From contig WFXH01000035.1 in NCBI GenBank assembly GCA_015490715.1, forward strand, positions 1 to 35,925: a stretch of 35,925 nucleotides of DNA, given 5' to 3'. Of this stretch, positions 25,275 to 33,370 are shown in pieces. Numbering within the stretch: the stretch's first letter is position 1; the number at the start of each line of letters is the position of its first letter. Below the pieces are notes generated by a model that worked only from the letters and a program-made list of their open reading frames with translations, did not search any database and was not told where the DNA came from. The translations under genes and the position numbers were made by a program. The stretch comes from Saprospiraceae bacterium. Its GTDB lineage: Bacteria > Bacteroidota > Bacteroidia > Chitinophagales > Saprospiraceae.

Positions 25275-26312
25275 CTACTTTTGCCAGCGCCATCGCGTAG
25301 CTAAGAACAGGCGATTGTTGACGCCCAGCAATTTGAGATCGATATCGAAACCCTCGCCAGTCGGGACAATTTGCACCAATCCATAGTTGTCTTCGACGAT
25401 GGGTTTGCCTACGCGATAGCGATTGGGCTCGTTGCGCGGCCGGCCAAAAGACTTGTTCAAGCTGCTCGAGGTCAGCTCGTAAATACGAGGAGACCATCGA
25501 GAGAGCTCGCCAAAATGTCGATCGCCGCTCAACACGATGACGGGCTTATTCAAACTGTCGAGCATCTGCAAGATCCTCTGGCGCTCGTGAGGAAAGTTTG
25601 CCCACTTTTCAAAGCGGTGTTGTTCGGGGATGAGCTGAATACTCGATACCAATACCACGATATCCCCACGAAGGTGATGCACCACACTGTCCAGCCACTT
25701 CCACTGTGCTGCACCCAACAGCGTACCCGTATCGTTAGGCATATACACACCCGCCTCACGCCCTATCGAATCGCGAAAGTATCGCGTGTCCAACAAGATG
25801 AGATCAATATTGACTCCCTCGCGCTGTATGAAATAGTGCTGATATACGCCGGGACGATGCCATACGGGATGGGATTTGGGCACTTCCAAAAAGCGAAGGA
25901 GCTCCGCTTTTGCTACCTCTTTGGCGTGCCATTCCTTACCCGCATCGTTTTTTCCGTAATCGTGATCGTCCCACGTGCCGTATATCGAGGCTCGCGCGCG
26001 GAGGGCGCTATAGTGCGGATGGGAGCGAACGCGTTCGTATTTTTCCCGCATCACTTGAGGATCGTCGGTATCGGCGTAGATGTTGTCACCTAACCAAATC
26101 CAAATGTCGGGATGCATGGATACGATATCGTCCCAGAGGTGTTGCGGTCGTTCGACAGTATTACACGAACCAAAGGCGATGCGCAGTACGCCATCTTCTG
26201 TCTGTTTGCCCCGCTGTGTCTGGGTGTCGCTGCGCTTGCAGCCGACCTTGAGTATGGCCATCCCAAGCAAAAGGAACCATACCAGAAGTGGACATCGCAT
26301 TCTGCTCATCAT
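25275..26312 (-). CDS. PhoD-like metallophosphatase, predicted lipoprotein
   Basis: The 345-residue product begins with a signal segment and a Cys at position 25 (LKVGC), so it is probably a lipoprotein, although Lys at -3 is unusual for a lipobox. The catalytic region follows the PhoD-like pattern: RIAFGSCN (44-51), DIWIWLGDNIYADTDD (69-84) and YGTWDDHDYGKND (111-123), then a core with LDTRYFRD and the closing VLSGDRHFGELSRW metal motif. These bind the Ca/Fe or similar metals of PhoD-type phosphodiesterases and phosphatases. It is much shorter than classical PhoD and resembles the PhoD-like phosphatase branch common in Bacteroidota. The substrate cannot be assigned. It starts 5 bases after the ridA-like stop, so both are likely on one transcript. 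Confidence 0.88.
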   Translation of the reverse strand: MMSRMRCPLLVWFLLLGMAILKVGCKRSDTQTQRGKQTEDGVLRIAFGSCNTVERPQHLWDDIVSMHPDIWIWLGDNIYADTDDPQVMREKYERVRSHPHYSALRARASIYGTWDDHDYGKNDAGKEWHAKEVAKAELLRFLEVPKSHPVWHRPGVYQHYFIQREGVNIDLILLDTRYFRDSIGREAGVYMPNDTGTLLGAAQWKWLDSVVHHLRGDIVVLVSSIQLIPEQHRFEKWANFPHERQRILQMLDSLNKPVIVLSGDRHFGELSRWSPRIYELTSSSLNKSFGRPRNEPNRYRVGKPIVEDNYGLVQIVPTGEGFDIDLKLLGVNNRLFLATRWRWQK

Positions 26313-26317
26313 AGGTT

Positions 26318-26704
26318 TCAGCTTTGCCTGTGCGCAATGGCATCGATTTCGACACGCGCTCCAGCGGGTAAGGCCTTTACCTCGACTAAAGACCGTGCCG
26401 GGGGCCCGTCTTTAAAAAAACGCCCATACACCTCGTTGATGCGTGGATAGTCCCCCATATCGGTGACGTATACCGTACACTTAAGGACATCCGACAGTGT
26501 AGCTCCCGCAGCTTCCAGGACGGATTGAAGGTTATGGAGGGCTTGCACTGTCTCCGCCTCAATGCCGCCATCGACCAGTTTGCCCGTCGATGGATCCATG
26601 CCAATTTGACCAGAGGTAAAGACCAATCCCCCCATCTCTACAGCCTGATTATAGGGCCCAATGGGCTCAGGAGCTCGATCCGTTCGAACGATACGCTTTT
26701 TCAT
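26318..26704 (-). CDS. ridA: RidA family enamine/imine deaminase (Rid/YjgF/UK114)
   Basis: The 128-residue trimeric cytosolic protein hydrolyses reactive enamines and imines formed by PLP enzymes such as threonine dehydratase. It has the full RidA pattern: [28 protein letters not shown] near the N-terminus, [36 protein letters not shown] in the middle, and [24 protein letters not shown] at the end. The catalytic Arg (R104) and the C-terminal Glu (E119) are present, which separates true RidA from divergent Rid subfamilies. The start ATG at 26704 gives [14 protein letters not shown], the expected N-terminus. It is divergent from metK with 124 bases between and is followed closely by the PhoD-like gene. 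I see no strong -7 element for it. Confidence 0.94.
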   Translation of the reverse strand: MKKRIVRTDRAPEPIGPYNQAVEMGGLVFTSGQIGMDPSTGKLVDGGIEAETVQALHNLQSVLEAAGATLSDVLKCTVYVTDMGDYPRINEVYGRFFKDGPPARSLVEVKALPAGARVEIDAIAHRQS

Positions 26705-26795
26705 ATCGACAATACTTTTTTTCCATAACCACAGGAACTACCGGCCTATTATCGATCGGTCACTCCGAACAGCACTGTGTATAAGGCTGTTTTAT

Positions 26796-26803
26796 TACTT
26801 TTG
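26796..26803 (+). promoter_or_regulatory. -7 element (TACTTTTG) for metK
   Basis: TACTTTTG matches TAnnTTTG exactly and ends 25 bases before the metK ATG at 26829. It supports that start over the in-frame ATG at 26661, which would lie upstream of the promoter and inside ridA. No SAM riboswitch fits in the short leader. Confidence 0.55.
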
Positions 26804-26828
26804 CCATCCATATAAACGCTGTCACTTC

Positions 26829-28085
26829 ATGTCGTTTTATCTATTCACTTCAGAATCGGTCTCAGAGGGACATCCAGACAAGATCGCAGACCAGATATCG
26901 GATGCCATCTTGGATCACTTTCTCGCCTTTGACCCCCATGCCAAGGTGGCCTGTGAGACCCTGGTCACCACAGGACAGGTGATCGTTGCTGGTGAAGTTA
27001 AAACCACCACATATCTGGATATTCAAAAAATCGTGCGCAAGGTCATCGAACAGATAGGGTATACCGACCCAGAGTTGATGTTTGAAGCCCATTCTTGCGG
27101 TATACTCACCTGCATACATGAGCAGTCTCCCGACATCCGCCAGGGCGTGGAGCGCTCCAATCCCGAAGAACAGGGAGCGGGAGATCAGGGGATGATGTTT
27201 GGGTATGCCACGCGGGAGACGGAAAATTTCATGCCTCTGCCCATCGACATGAGCCATAAGATTCTTCAGGTGCTGGCCCACATACGCAAGCACACGGATC
27301 TCATGCCCTATCTTCGCCCCGATGCTAAGGCGCAGGTGACCATCCAATACGACGGCCGTCGACCCGTGGGTATCGATACCATCGTTATCTCCACACAGCA
27401 TGCGCCCTTTGCCGATTCGGATGAAGCCATGCAATCCAGAATACGGCAGGACATATTACAACACGTCATTCCCCGTGTCCGCGAGCTGTACCCGCCCGAA
27501 ATACAGGCCTTCTTTGATGGCGACATACGCTATCACATCAACCCCACAGGGCGTTTTATTATCGGTGGACCACACGGCGATACGGGACTGACAGGGCGAA
27601 AAATCATCGTCGACACCTATGGAGGGAAAGGGGCTCACGGCGGAGGAGCCTTTTCGGGAAAAGACCCCTCCAAAGTGGATCGTTCCGGCGCATATGCTAC
27701 CCGACATATCGCCAAAAATCTCGTCGCCTCCGGCATCTGCGATGAAGCCCTCGTGCAGGTATCTTACGCCATCGGCGTGGCTCGACCAACAAGTATCTAC
27801 GTCAACACTTTCGGCACAGCCAAAAAAGACCTGACCGATACCGAAATCGCCGGGCTTATCAGCGAAATTTTTGACCTGCGACCTTACGCCATCGAAAAAC
27901 GCTTACGCCTGCGTGCTCCGATTTACTTCGATACGGCAGCGTACGGACATATGGGACGTCAGCCGCAAAAAGTAGAGCGCAGCTTCGAAAACGGCTCCAA
28001 TCAGCGCATTTCCAAAACGGTCGAAACCTTCACTTGGGAAAAACTCGATTACGTCGACATCCTGCGCGACGCCTTTCGATTATAA
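26829..28085 (+). CDS. metK: S-adenosylmethionine synthetase
   Basis: MetK makes S-adenosylmethionine from ATP and methionine. From the ATG at 26829 the product has 418 residues and begins [22 protein letters not shown], the conserved N-terminus with H15, D17 and K18 of the ATP site. Other signatures are the [13 protein letters not shown] hexapeptide region, the segment [27 protein letters not shown], and the second signature [23 protein letters not shown]. The frame extends upstream to 26661, but that part has no homology to the family and overlaps ridA and the promoter. Length is slightly above the E. coli enzyme (384), matching Bacteroidota versions. Its last 6 bases overlap the convergent mannose-1-phosphate guanylyltransferase gene. 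Confidence 0.96.
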   Translation: MSFYLFTSESVSEGHPDKIADQISDAILDHFLAFDPHAKVACETLVTTGQVIVAGEVKTTTYLDIQKIVRKVIEQIGYTDPELMFEAHSCGILTCIHEQSPDIRQGVERSNPEEQGAGDQGMMFGYATRETENFMPLPIDMSHKILQVLAHIRKHTDLMPYLRPDAKAQVTIQYDGRRPVGIDTIVISTQHAPFADSDEAMQSRIRQDILQHVIPRVRELYPPEIQAFFDGDIRYHINPTGRFIIGGPHGDTGLTGRKIIVDTYGGKGAHGGGAFSGKDPSKVDRSGAYATRHIAKNLVASGICDEALVQVSYAIGVARPTSIYVNTFGTAKKDLTDTEIAGLISEIFDLRPYAIEKRLRLRAPIYFDTAAYGHMGRQPQKVERSFENGSNQRISKTVETFTWEKLDYVDILRDAFRL

Positions 28086-29138
28086 ATCCCCCTCCCGAAA
28101 CAAGGCCTGTACGTCTTTGATCTCCTGTTCGTCCCTCCTCGGATAGATGAGCAAATACCCCCGACTATACACCACTGCATAATCCCGCAGGCCCTTGAGG
28201 GCAAGACCCTTGAGCTCGGGTGCATAGATGAGATTGCCTGTACACGTATCAAGGTGGCATCTTCCACCCATACAGATATTTTCTCCCTCTTCGGTCTTCA
28301 TAAAATCGTACAGCGCATTCCAGCTGCCGAGATCCGACCATCCCACATCCAGTGGCATGGTGTAGACATTGTCGGCCTTTTCCATTAAAGCGTAGTCAAT
28401 CGATATATTGGGCAAGTCCGGATAAATCCGTCGGATCCAGTCGCGTTCGTCATCCGTATCGTAAGGGCCTTCCTGCAAGGGTCGATAGATGTCTGGTGCA
28501 TATTGCTCGAGTGCCTCTAAAAAAGTCGACACTCGCCAGAGAAACATGCCGGCATTCCAGAGAAAATTTCCCGTCTCAAGAAATGCGCGCGCCGTTTCGG
28601 CATCGGGCTTTTCGACGAAGCGCTGCACCTTGTAGATTGCATCCTCCACAGCATCACCTCTCTCAATATATCCGTATCCCGTCGCAGGGCGCGTAGGTCG
28701 AATGCCAAGAGTGAGCAATGCATCCTGCTCAGCCGCAAAGCGAGCAGCCCTCTTGACGTGTAGCCGAAACACCTCTTCACGGAGAATTACCTGATCCGAA
28801 GGCGTAGCAAGCATTACGGCATCGGGATCGCGGTGATAGAGCTTAAATGCAGCATAGGCAAGCGCGGGAGCAGTGTTGCGCATAGCAGGCTCGAGCAACA
28901 CATTGTGTACATCGACTTGCGGCAATTGCTCACGTACAATCCCCGCATAGCGCTCGTTGGTAAGTACCCACATATGGGCAGGATCCGTCAGGGGAATAAA
29001 GCGATCATAGGTCCCTTGTAACAGACTCTTGCCTGTGCCGAGGATGTCGAGAAACTGCTTGGGCAGGGCCTCCGTGCTGGCGGGCCAAAAGCGCGTGCCC
29101 TTCCCACCAGCCATGATACACACGTGTACATCATCCAT
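28080..29138 (-). CDS. manC: Mannose-1-phosphate guanylyltransferase
   Basis: Makes GDP-mannose from mannose 1-phosphate and GTP for polysaccharide or lipopolysaccharide synthesis. The 352-residue product has the nucleotide-binding signature [13 protein letters not shown] (9-21) with PKQFL after it, then [63 protein letters not shown] and [14 protein letters not shown]. All are typical of the short, single-domain ManC/GMP type without the C-terminal phosphomannose-isomerase cupin. It starts 5 bases after the GT2 gene, with which it is surely co-transcribed. As the last gene of the surface-polysaccharide cluster in this window, it supplies the mannose donor. Confidence 0.94.
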   Translation of the reverse strand: MDDVHVCIMAGGKGTRFWPASTEALPKQFLDILGTGKSLLQGTYDRFIPLTDPAHMWVLTNERYAGIVREQLPQVDVHNVLLEPAMRNTAPALAYAAFKLYHRDPDAVMLATPSDQVILREEVFRLHVKRAARFAAEQDALLTLGIRPTRPATGYGYIERGDAVEDAIYKVQRFVEKPDAETARAFLETGNFLWNAGMFLWRVSTFLEALEQYAPDIYRPLQEGPYDTDDERDWIRRIYPDLPNISIDYALMEKADNVYTMPLDVGWSDLGSWNALYDFMKTEEGENICMGGRCHLDTCTGNLIYAPELKGLALKGLRDYAVVYSRGYLLIYPRRDEQEIKDVQALFREGDL

Positions 29139-29143
29139 AAGCC

Positions 29144-29860
29144 TCAGTTGATCCGCAAAAATCCGTATTTAAAAATACACCACAGCGCATGTACGCCATC
29201 TTTCCAGTTGATCTTCTTCCCCTCCTCATAGGTCCGACCATAATAGGAGATCCCTACCTCGTAAATGCGCACTCCCGGGATGCGTGCAATTTTGGCCGTC
29301 ACCTCGGGCTCAAAGCCAAAGCGCTTCTCGCGAAGTGTTAGCGATTTTAACAAATCGGCCCGAAAGAGCTTGTAACACGTCTCCATATCCGTCAAATTGA
29401 GATTGGTGCACATGTTGGACAAAAAAGTGAGAAATTTATTGCCGATGGAATGCCAGAAGAAAAGTATCCGATGCGGACGCCCCCCTATAAACCGCGACCC
29501 GTACACCACATCGGCACCGGCCACCAGTACGGGTTCGAGAAGGCGCATGTACTCCGAAGGATCGTACTCTAAGTCCGCATCTTGAATGAGTATGTAATCC
29601 CCACTTGCTCGACGTATGCCCGTATGTATAGCTGCTCCCTTGCCCTGATTGCGCTCATGACGCACCAACGCCACCCGACCATGACCATGCTGTGCAATAA
29701 ATTGCTCTACCCTATCGACCGTCTCGTCCGCCGAACAATCGTCAATCACGATGATTTCGCGTTCCCAACCTTCCGGAAGAGGTGCCTCCACTACGCGCGC
29801 CAAGATCCTTTCAATGGTTTGGGCTTCGTTGTACGCTGGAATGAGTATGGACAATTTCAT
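29144..29860 (-). CDS. Family 2 glycosyltransferase, dolichol-phosphate mannosyltransferase-like
   Basis: A 238-residue GT-A fold enzyme. Motifs in order: ILIPAYNEAQTIERIL (N-terminal nucleotide site), IVIDDCSADETVDRVE, NQGKGAAIHTGIRRASGDYILIQDADLEYDP (with the DAD metal motif), DVVYGSRFIGG, LTDMETCYKLFRADLL and GFEPEVTAKIA. This is the DPM1/GtrB-like pattern: transfer of a sugar from a nucleotide donor to polyprenyl phosphate, or glycosyl transfer in polysaccharide assembly. Its direct neighbour makes GDP-mannose, so a mannosyl donor is plausible but not proved. No transmembrane segments are seen beyond the catalytic domain. An intergenic region with a possible promoter and hairpin separates it from the WecB-like gene upstream. 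Confidence 0.9.
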   Translation of the reverse strand: MKLSILIPAYNEAQTIERILARVVEAPLPEGWEREIIVIDDCSADETVDRVEQFIAQHGHGRVALVRHERNQGKGAAIHTGIRRASGDYILIQDADLEYDPSEYMRLLEPVLVAGADVVYGSRFIGGRPHRILFFWHSIGNKFLTFLSNMCTNLNLTDMETCYKLFRADLLKSLTLREKRFGFEPEVTAKIARIPGVRIYEVGISYYGRTYEEGKKINWKDGVHALWCIFKYGFLRIN

Positions 29861-29879
29861 ACAATCATTTTCATTTTTT

Positions 29880-29906
29880 ATACGGTAATCGACAGACTAC
29901 CGTTTT
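29880..29906. repeat. Inverted repeat (ACGGTA...TACCGT) in the leader of the GT2 gene
   Basis: ACGGTA and TACCGT, 6-base arms with a 10-base loop, lie in the 67-base AT-rich spacer between the WecB-like gene and the GT2 gene. The likely transcription start from the -7 element upstream would place the hairpin in the GT2 leader. It could also be a weak terminator, though no U-run follows on the minus strand. Confidence 0.3.
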
Positions 29907-29918
29907 ATACAAATTTTA

Positions 29919-29926
29919 CAAATATA
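29919..29926 (-). promoter_or_regulatory. -7 element (TATATTTG) upstream of the GT2-manC pair
   Basis: On the minus strand TATATTTG matches TAnnTTTG exactly, directly after the WecB-like stop. Transcription would start near 29910, leaving a leader of about 50 bases before the GT2 ATG at 29860. It lies in very AT-rich DNA, so chance match is more likely than elsewhere. Confidence 0.4.
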
Positions 29927-29927
29927 T

Positions 29928-31046
29928 TTAAAAATCAAAAAGCCATTGTTCGAGATGCTGGACGATGCGCTCCCCGGCTCTTCCATCCCAGCGCTCGGGT
30001 ATGGATCCCTTTTTCCACTCGCCTCGGATGATTTTTTGTATGAAATAGTGGATTTTTTGCGTATCGCTGCCGGCCAGTTCGTTGGTGCCGATGGTAACGG
30101 TCTCGGGTCGTTCGGTCGTTTCGCGCAGGGTAATGCAGGGAATCCCTAAGACCGTCGCCTCTTCGGTGATGCCTCCAGAATCGGTGATGATGCCCTTTGC
30201 GTGCTGCAAGAGATAGAGGAATTCGAGGTAGGGCAGGGGCGAAGTGCATCGAATCGACTGCCATTGCTTTTGGGGGAGGCGCTCCATGATTTTAGCCGTG
30301 CGTGGATGTACGGGAAAGATGACAGGGGTTCCTTCTGCTGCAGCGTCAATGACGTGGATGAGCTGTTCGAATCGACGCAATGCATCGACATTGGCAGGCC
30401 TGTGCATCGTCAAGACGAAATATTCCTTTTCATGAAGCGATTGCTCCTCCCATACCCGGGGCTTGCGTGCTTTAGGCAGGTATTTCAATAGACTGTCGAT
30501 CATGGTGTTGCCGACAAAAATGATTTTCTCTGGACTATGGCCTTCGCTGCGCAAGATGGCACCCGCTTCCGGTGTAGTAGTGTAAAATAGGTCGGAGATG
30601 GCATCGGTTACCATGCGATTGATTTCCTCGGGCATGCGCATGTTGCGTGAACGCAGTCCTCCTTCGACATGAGCCACGGGAATGTGTAGCTTTTTTGCTG
30701 TGATGGCACATGCCATCGTAGAGTTGACATCACCCACCACCACGCACAAATCACAGGGCTCCGACATCAATACGTCTTCGTACCGCTCCATAATCCGGGC
30801 CGTCTGGTAGGCTTGCGTCCCACTGCCGACGTTGAGATAATGATCCGGCTTCGGCAGACTCAGTTCTTCTAAAAACGCCTGACTCATATTGGTGTCGTAA
30901 TGCTGACCCGTGTGAACAAAGCGATAGCGCAAAGGACTTCCATCTTGGATGCGGACACGCATGGCATCAATAATCGGCGCTATCTTCATAAAATTGGGAC
31001 GCGCCCCAGCAATTAAATCGACGATTTTAATAGATCGATCACTCAT
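29928..31046 (-). CDS. wecB: UDP-N-acetylglucosamine 2-epimerase, non-hydrolysing (WecB type)
   Basis: Interconverts UDP-GlcNAc and UDP-ManNAc for surface polysaccharide synthesis. The 372-residue product shows the family's conserved path: GARPNFMKIAPI (14-25), FVHTGQHYDTNMS (43-55), VVGDVNSTMA (103-112, D106), AHVEGGLRS (125-133, E128), MPEEINRMVTDAISD (138-152, E141), FVGNTMIDS, TMHRPANVD, FPVHPRT and near the end TDSGGITEEATVLGIPCITLRETTERPET. The three acidic residues match the active-site set of the E. coli enzyme. A related alternative is the FnlC/WbjD branch acting on 6-deoxy sugars; its partners FnlA and FnlB are not seen. It follows the WbuB-like gene by 48 bases on the same strand. 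Confidence 0.93.
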   Translation of the reverse strand: MSDRSIKIVDLIAGARPNFMKIAPIIDAMRVRIQDGSPLRYRFVHTGQHYDTNMSQAFLEELSLPKPDHYLNVGSGTQAYQTARIMERYEDVLMSEPCDLCVVVGDVNSTMACAITAKKLHIPVAHVEGGLRSRNMRMPEEINRMVTDAISDLFYTTTPEAGAILRSEGHSPEKIIFVGNTMIDSLLKYLPKARKPRVWEEQSLHEKEYFVLTMHRPANVDALRRFEQLIHVIDAAAEGTPVIFPVHPRTAKIMERLPQKQWQSIRCTSPLPYLEFLYLLQHAKGIITDSGGITEEATVLGIPCITLRETTERPETVTIGTNELAGSDTQKIHYFIQKIIRGEWKKGSIPERWDGRAGERIVQHLEQWLFDF

Positions 31047-31089
31047 CTGCTCACAATAAAAGGCCTATAATTTTACTGCTTTGTGCAAG

Positions 31090-31097
31090 CAAAACTA
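31090..31097 (-). promoter_or_regulatory. Possible -7 element (TAGTTTTG) for the WecB-like gene
   Basis: On the minus strand TAGTTTTG fits TAnnTTTG exactly; its first three bases are the stop codon of the WbuB-like gene. It ends 43 bases before the WecB-like ATG and could be an internal promoter of the cluster. Confidence 0.35.
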
Positions 31098-32318
31098 TGA
31101 TTTGTTGCGTTGTTGCACCACGCACTCCATTAGTTCCAGCATACGTAGGGCTTGTGTGTGTCGGTCGTAGTGCGTGCTCAAACGCAGCGCCCCATCTGCA
31201 CAGCGCCGATAGAGTGCGTCATCCGAGAACAACAGCGAGAGCTTTTCGAGAAAGTCTTCGAAATTTTCCGGCTCGAAGGCCAGCCCAGCGCCGTATTGTT
31301 CGATGAGCTCTTGTGCCTGTCCTTCCACGCCCAAGAGGATGGGAATTCCCATTGCTGCTGCTTCAAAGATCTTGGAAGGCACAACGGTAGTAAACACTTG
31401 ACGCCTTCGCAATGGAACCAACGCCACATCAATGAGACTCATATATCGCCGTATCTGTTGATGAGGAACGGACGGCAGGAGCAAGACATTGGTTCGATCG
31501 CGGGCAAGCTGCTTCAATTTCTCCTTTTCCGCCCCTTCACCGATACACAACAGCACAACCCTCTCGGGCAATCGATCCGATCCACGGATAAACACGTCCA
31601 GCCCATGCGCCATGCCATGAGTGCCCACATATCCCACAACAAACTTGCCCTCGATGCCCAGCTGACGCTTGAGCTCTTCATCCCTTTCGGTGGGATAAAA
31701 TAGTTGTGTGTCGACGCCATTGGGCACGACATGAATCCTTTCCAGAGGAATATCGGCCTTTTGGGCGATTACCTGTCGGATAGCTTCGGTTACGACGACC
31801 AGCGCATCGGCATGGCGATACAAGTGACGCTCCAAGTGCTCAAGCATGCGGAGGACGAGGCTCGTGCGTATGGCCCCCACCGCTCGTATCGAGTCGGGCC
31901 ACAAGTCGCGCACTTCCATAATCCAAGGCATGCGCCTCCATGCGGCCACGGCACGTCCTGCCAATGCAGTGAAAAACTGCGGTGAAGTCGCAACAAGCAA
32001 ATCGTGCTGGGGCAGGCGAAGCGATCGAAACACTGCATGGACTGCATAGCTCAAATAATCCACACTGCGCCGAAGTACCCCGCGATTGGGCGCTATGTAC
32101 GACCAAATGCGCACCACGCGGATGCCGTCGATATACTCCACATCCCACCATTTCTGTCGATAGCCCTCGTACAGCCGACCGATCGGAAAGTTGGGAAAAC
32201 ACGTCACCACCGTCACTTCGTGACCTTGTTGGACCCAGATACGACTGTGTGCATAGGAGCGATTGGCGGGAGGATTGTGCTCGGGAGGAAAGTTGTCCGT
32301 CAAAAAGAGTATCTTCAT
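31095..32318 (-). CDS. Family 4 glycosyltransferase, WbuB-like
   Basis: The start at 32318 (MKILFLTDNFPPEHNPPANR) forms an ATGA overlap with the stop of the upstream epimerase gene, so it is preferred to the ATG at 32351. The 407-residue product is a GT-B enzyme. Its N-terminal half has the WbuB hallmarks NFPPEHNPPANRSY, EVTVVTCFPNFPIGRLYEGYR and PWIMEVRDLWPDSIRAVGA. The C-terminal half has VVPNGVDTQLFYP, FVVGYVGTHGMAHGLDV and the donor-site segment PSKIFEAAAMGIPILLGVEGQA. In E. coli WbuB acts in O-antigen assembly as an N-acetyl-L-fucosamine transferase. The donor used here cannot be read from sequence. It sits between two nucleotide-sugar epimerases in a probable operon. Confidence 0.9.
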   Translation of the reverse strand: MKILFLTDNFPPEHNPPANRSYAHSRIWVQQGHEVTVVTCFPNFPIGRLYEGYRQKWWDVEYIDGIRVVRIWSYIAPNRGVLRRSVDYLSYAVHAVFRSLRLPQHDLLVATSPQFFTALAGRAVAAWRRMPWIMEVRDLWPDSIRAVGAIRTSLVLRMLEHLERHLYRHADALVVVTEAIRQVIAQKADIPLERIHVVPNGVDTQLFYPTERDEELKRQLGIEGKFVVGYVGTHGMAHGLDVFIRGSDRLPERVVLLCIGEGAEKEKLKQLARDRTNVLLLPSVPHQQIRRYMSLIDVALVPLRRRQVFTTVVPSKIFEAAAMGIPILLGVEGQAQELIEQYGAGLAFEPENFEDFLEKLSLLFSDDALYRRCADGALRLSTHYDRHTQALRMLELMECVVQQRNKS

Positions 32319-33361
32319 CTCTCGCTCCCTTGTAGCTTCCGATAATACCACTTGGCTATCCTCGCAAGTCCGCTCTTGAGACTCACCACGGGCTTATAAC
32401 CCAAGACTTTGACGGCCTTTTCGATGCTGGCGTTGGAATGCTGTATTTCACCGGGACGAGGAGGATGAAAGACAGGCTCAATCGAAGCAATGGATGGATC
32501 ATATCCAGCCAAAATCTCTCTCAGCAGATAAAATAGCTCCAATACTGTCACTCGCCCTCCGTAGGCGATATTAAACACCTCGTGAAGGGCACCATTGCGA
32601 CTCTGACTATGGGGGTATTGTGCCAACCTCTCCAGTAACTCTTCCTTGGGCAGTACAGCTGCAAGCTCGTTGGCAGCAAAGACGTTTTCGACATAGGTGA
32701 AATCGCGACTTTGCGTCCCATCGCCAAACACCACGGGACGCTTGCCTTCGAGAAAGAGCCGTATCCATCGAGGGATGACCGCCGCATAGGCGCCATTGGG
32801 GTCCTGGTTTTCGCCAAAGACATTGAAATACCGCAATCCAATGGTCTCCATGCCGTACAGCTGACTGAATACCCGAGCATAGTGCTCGTTGACGATCTTG
32901 GTGACGGCGTAAGGGCTCATGGGATGTCCCGTGCGATGCTCGCGCTTGGGCAAATCGGTATCGTCGCCGTAGACCGAGGAAGACGTGGCAAACACAAACC
33001 GCCGAACGCCCTCATCTCTGGCCGCCGTGAGCATGTTGATAAAGCCATCGATATTGACCGAATTGGTCGCCAGCGGATCCCGTATGCTCCTCGGCACACT
33101 GCCCAGCGCCGCTTGATGAAAGACGTAGGCACAGCCGCGCACTGCCCGCCTGCAATCTTCCAGATTGCGGATATCCCCTTCAATAAAGCGAAAACGAGGA
33201 TGATCCAAATACGGCGCAATATTGTACTTATGTCCTGTGCTGAGATTGTCTAAACACACGACCTCATTGCCACGAGCAAGAAAATATCCCACCAGGTTAG
33301 AACCTATAAATCCAGCTCCTCCCGTGATGAGAATGCGCGAATTTCTTAAAGCATATTGCAT
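32315..33361 (-). CDS. NAD-dependent epimerase, WbpP/TviC-like UDP-N-acetylglucosamine 4-epimerase
   Basis: The 348-residue product is an extended short-chain dehydrogenase. It has the Rossmann signature TGGAGFIG (13-20), LDNLSTG (38-43), FIEGDIRN (59-66), ATSSSVYG (125-132), and the catalytic YAVTK with Y151 and K155. Diagnostic of the WbpP/TviC branch are HQAALGSVPRSI, RYFNVFGENQDPNGAYAAVIPRWI and GDGTQSRDFTYVENV. WbpP converts UDP-GlcNAc to UDP-GalNAc, or the uronic acid forms, for O-antigen or capsule. Other UDP-hexose 4-epimerases are the alternative. It begins 9 bases after the heparinase-like gene and overlaps the following GT4 gene by 4 bases. Confidence 0.9.
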   Translation of the reverse strand: MQYALRNSRILITGGAGFIGSNLVGYFLARGNEVVCLDNLSTGHKYNIAPYLDHPRFRFIEGDIRNLEDCRRAVRGCAYVFHQAALGSVPRSIRDPLATNSVNIDGFINMLTAARDEGVRRFVFATSSSVYGDDTDLPKREHRTGHPMSPYAVTKIVNEHYARVFSQLYGMETIGLRYFNVFGENQDPNGAYAAVIPRWIRLFLEGKRPVVFGDGTQSRDFTYVENVFAANELAAVLPKEELLERLAQYPHSQSRNGALHEVFNIAYGGRVTVLELFYLLREILAGYDPSIASIEPVFHPPRPGEIQHSNASIEKAVKVLGYKPVVSLKSGLARIAKWYYRKLQGSER

Positions 33362-33370
33362 TGCCCTCGA

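Noticed and set aside
26661-26828. N-terminal extension of metK by 56 residues
   Set aside because: It overlaps ridA and the -7 element and has no similarity to the MetK N-terminus, which begins at 26829.
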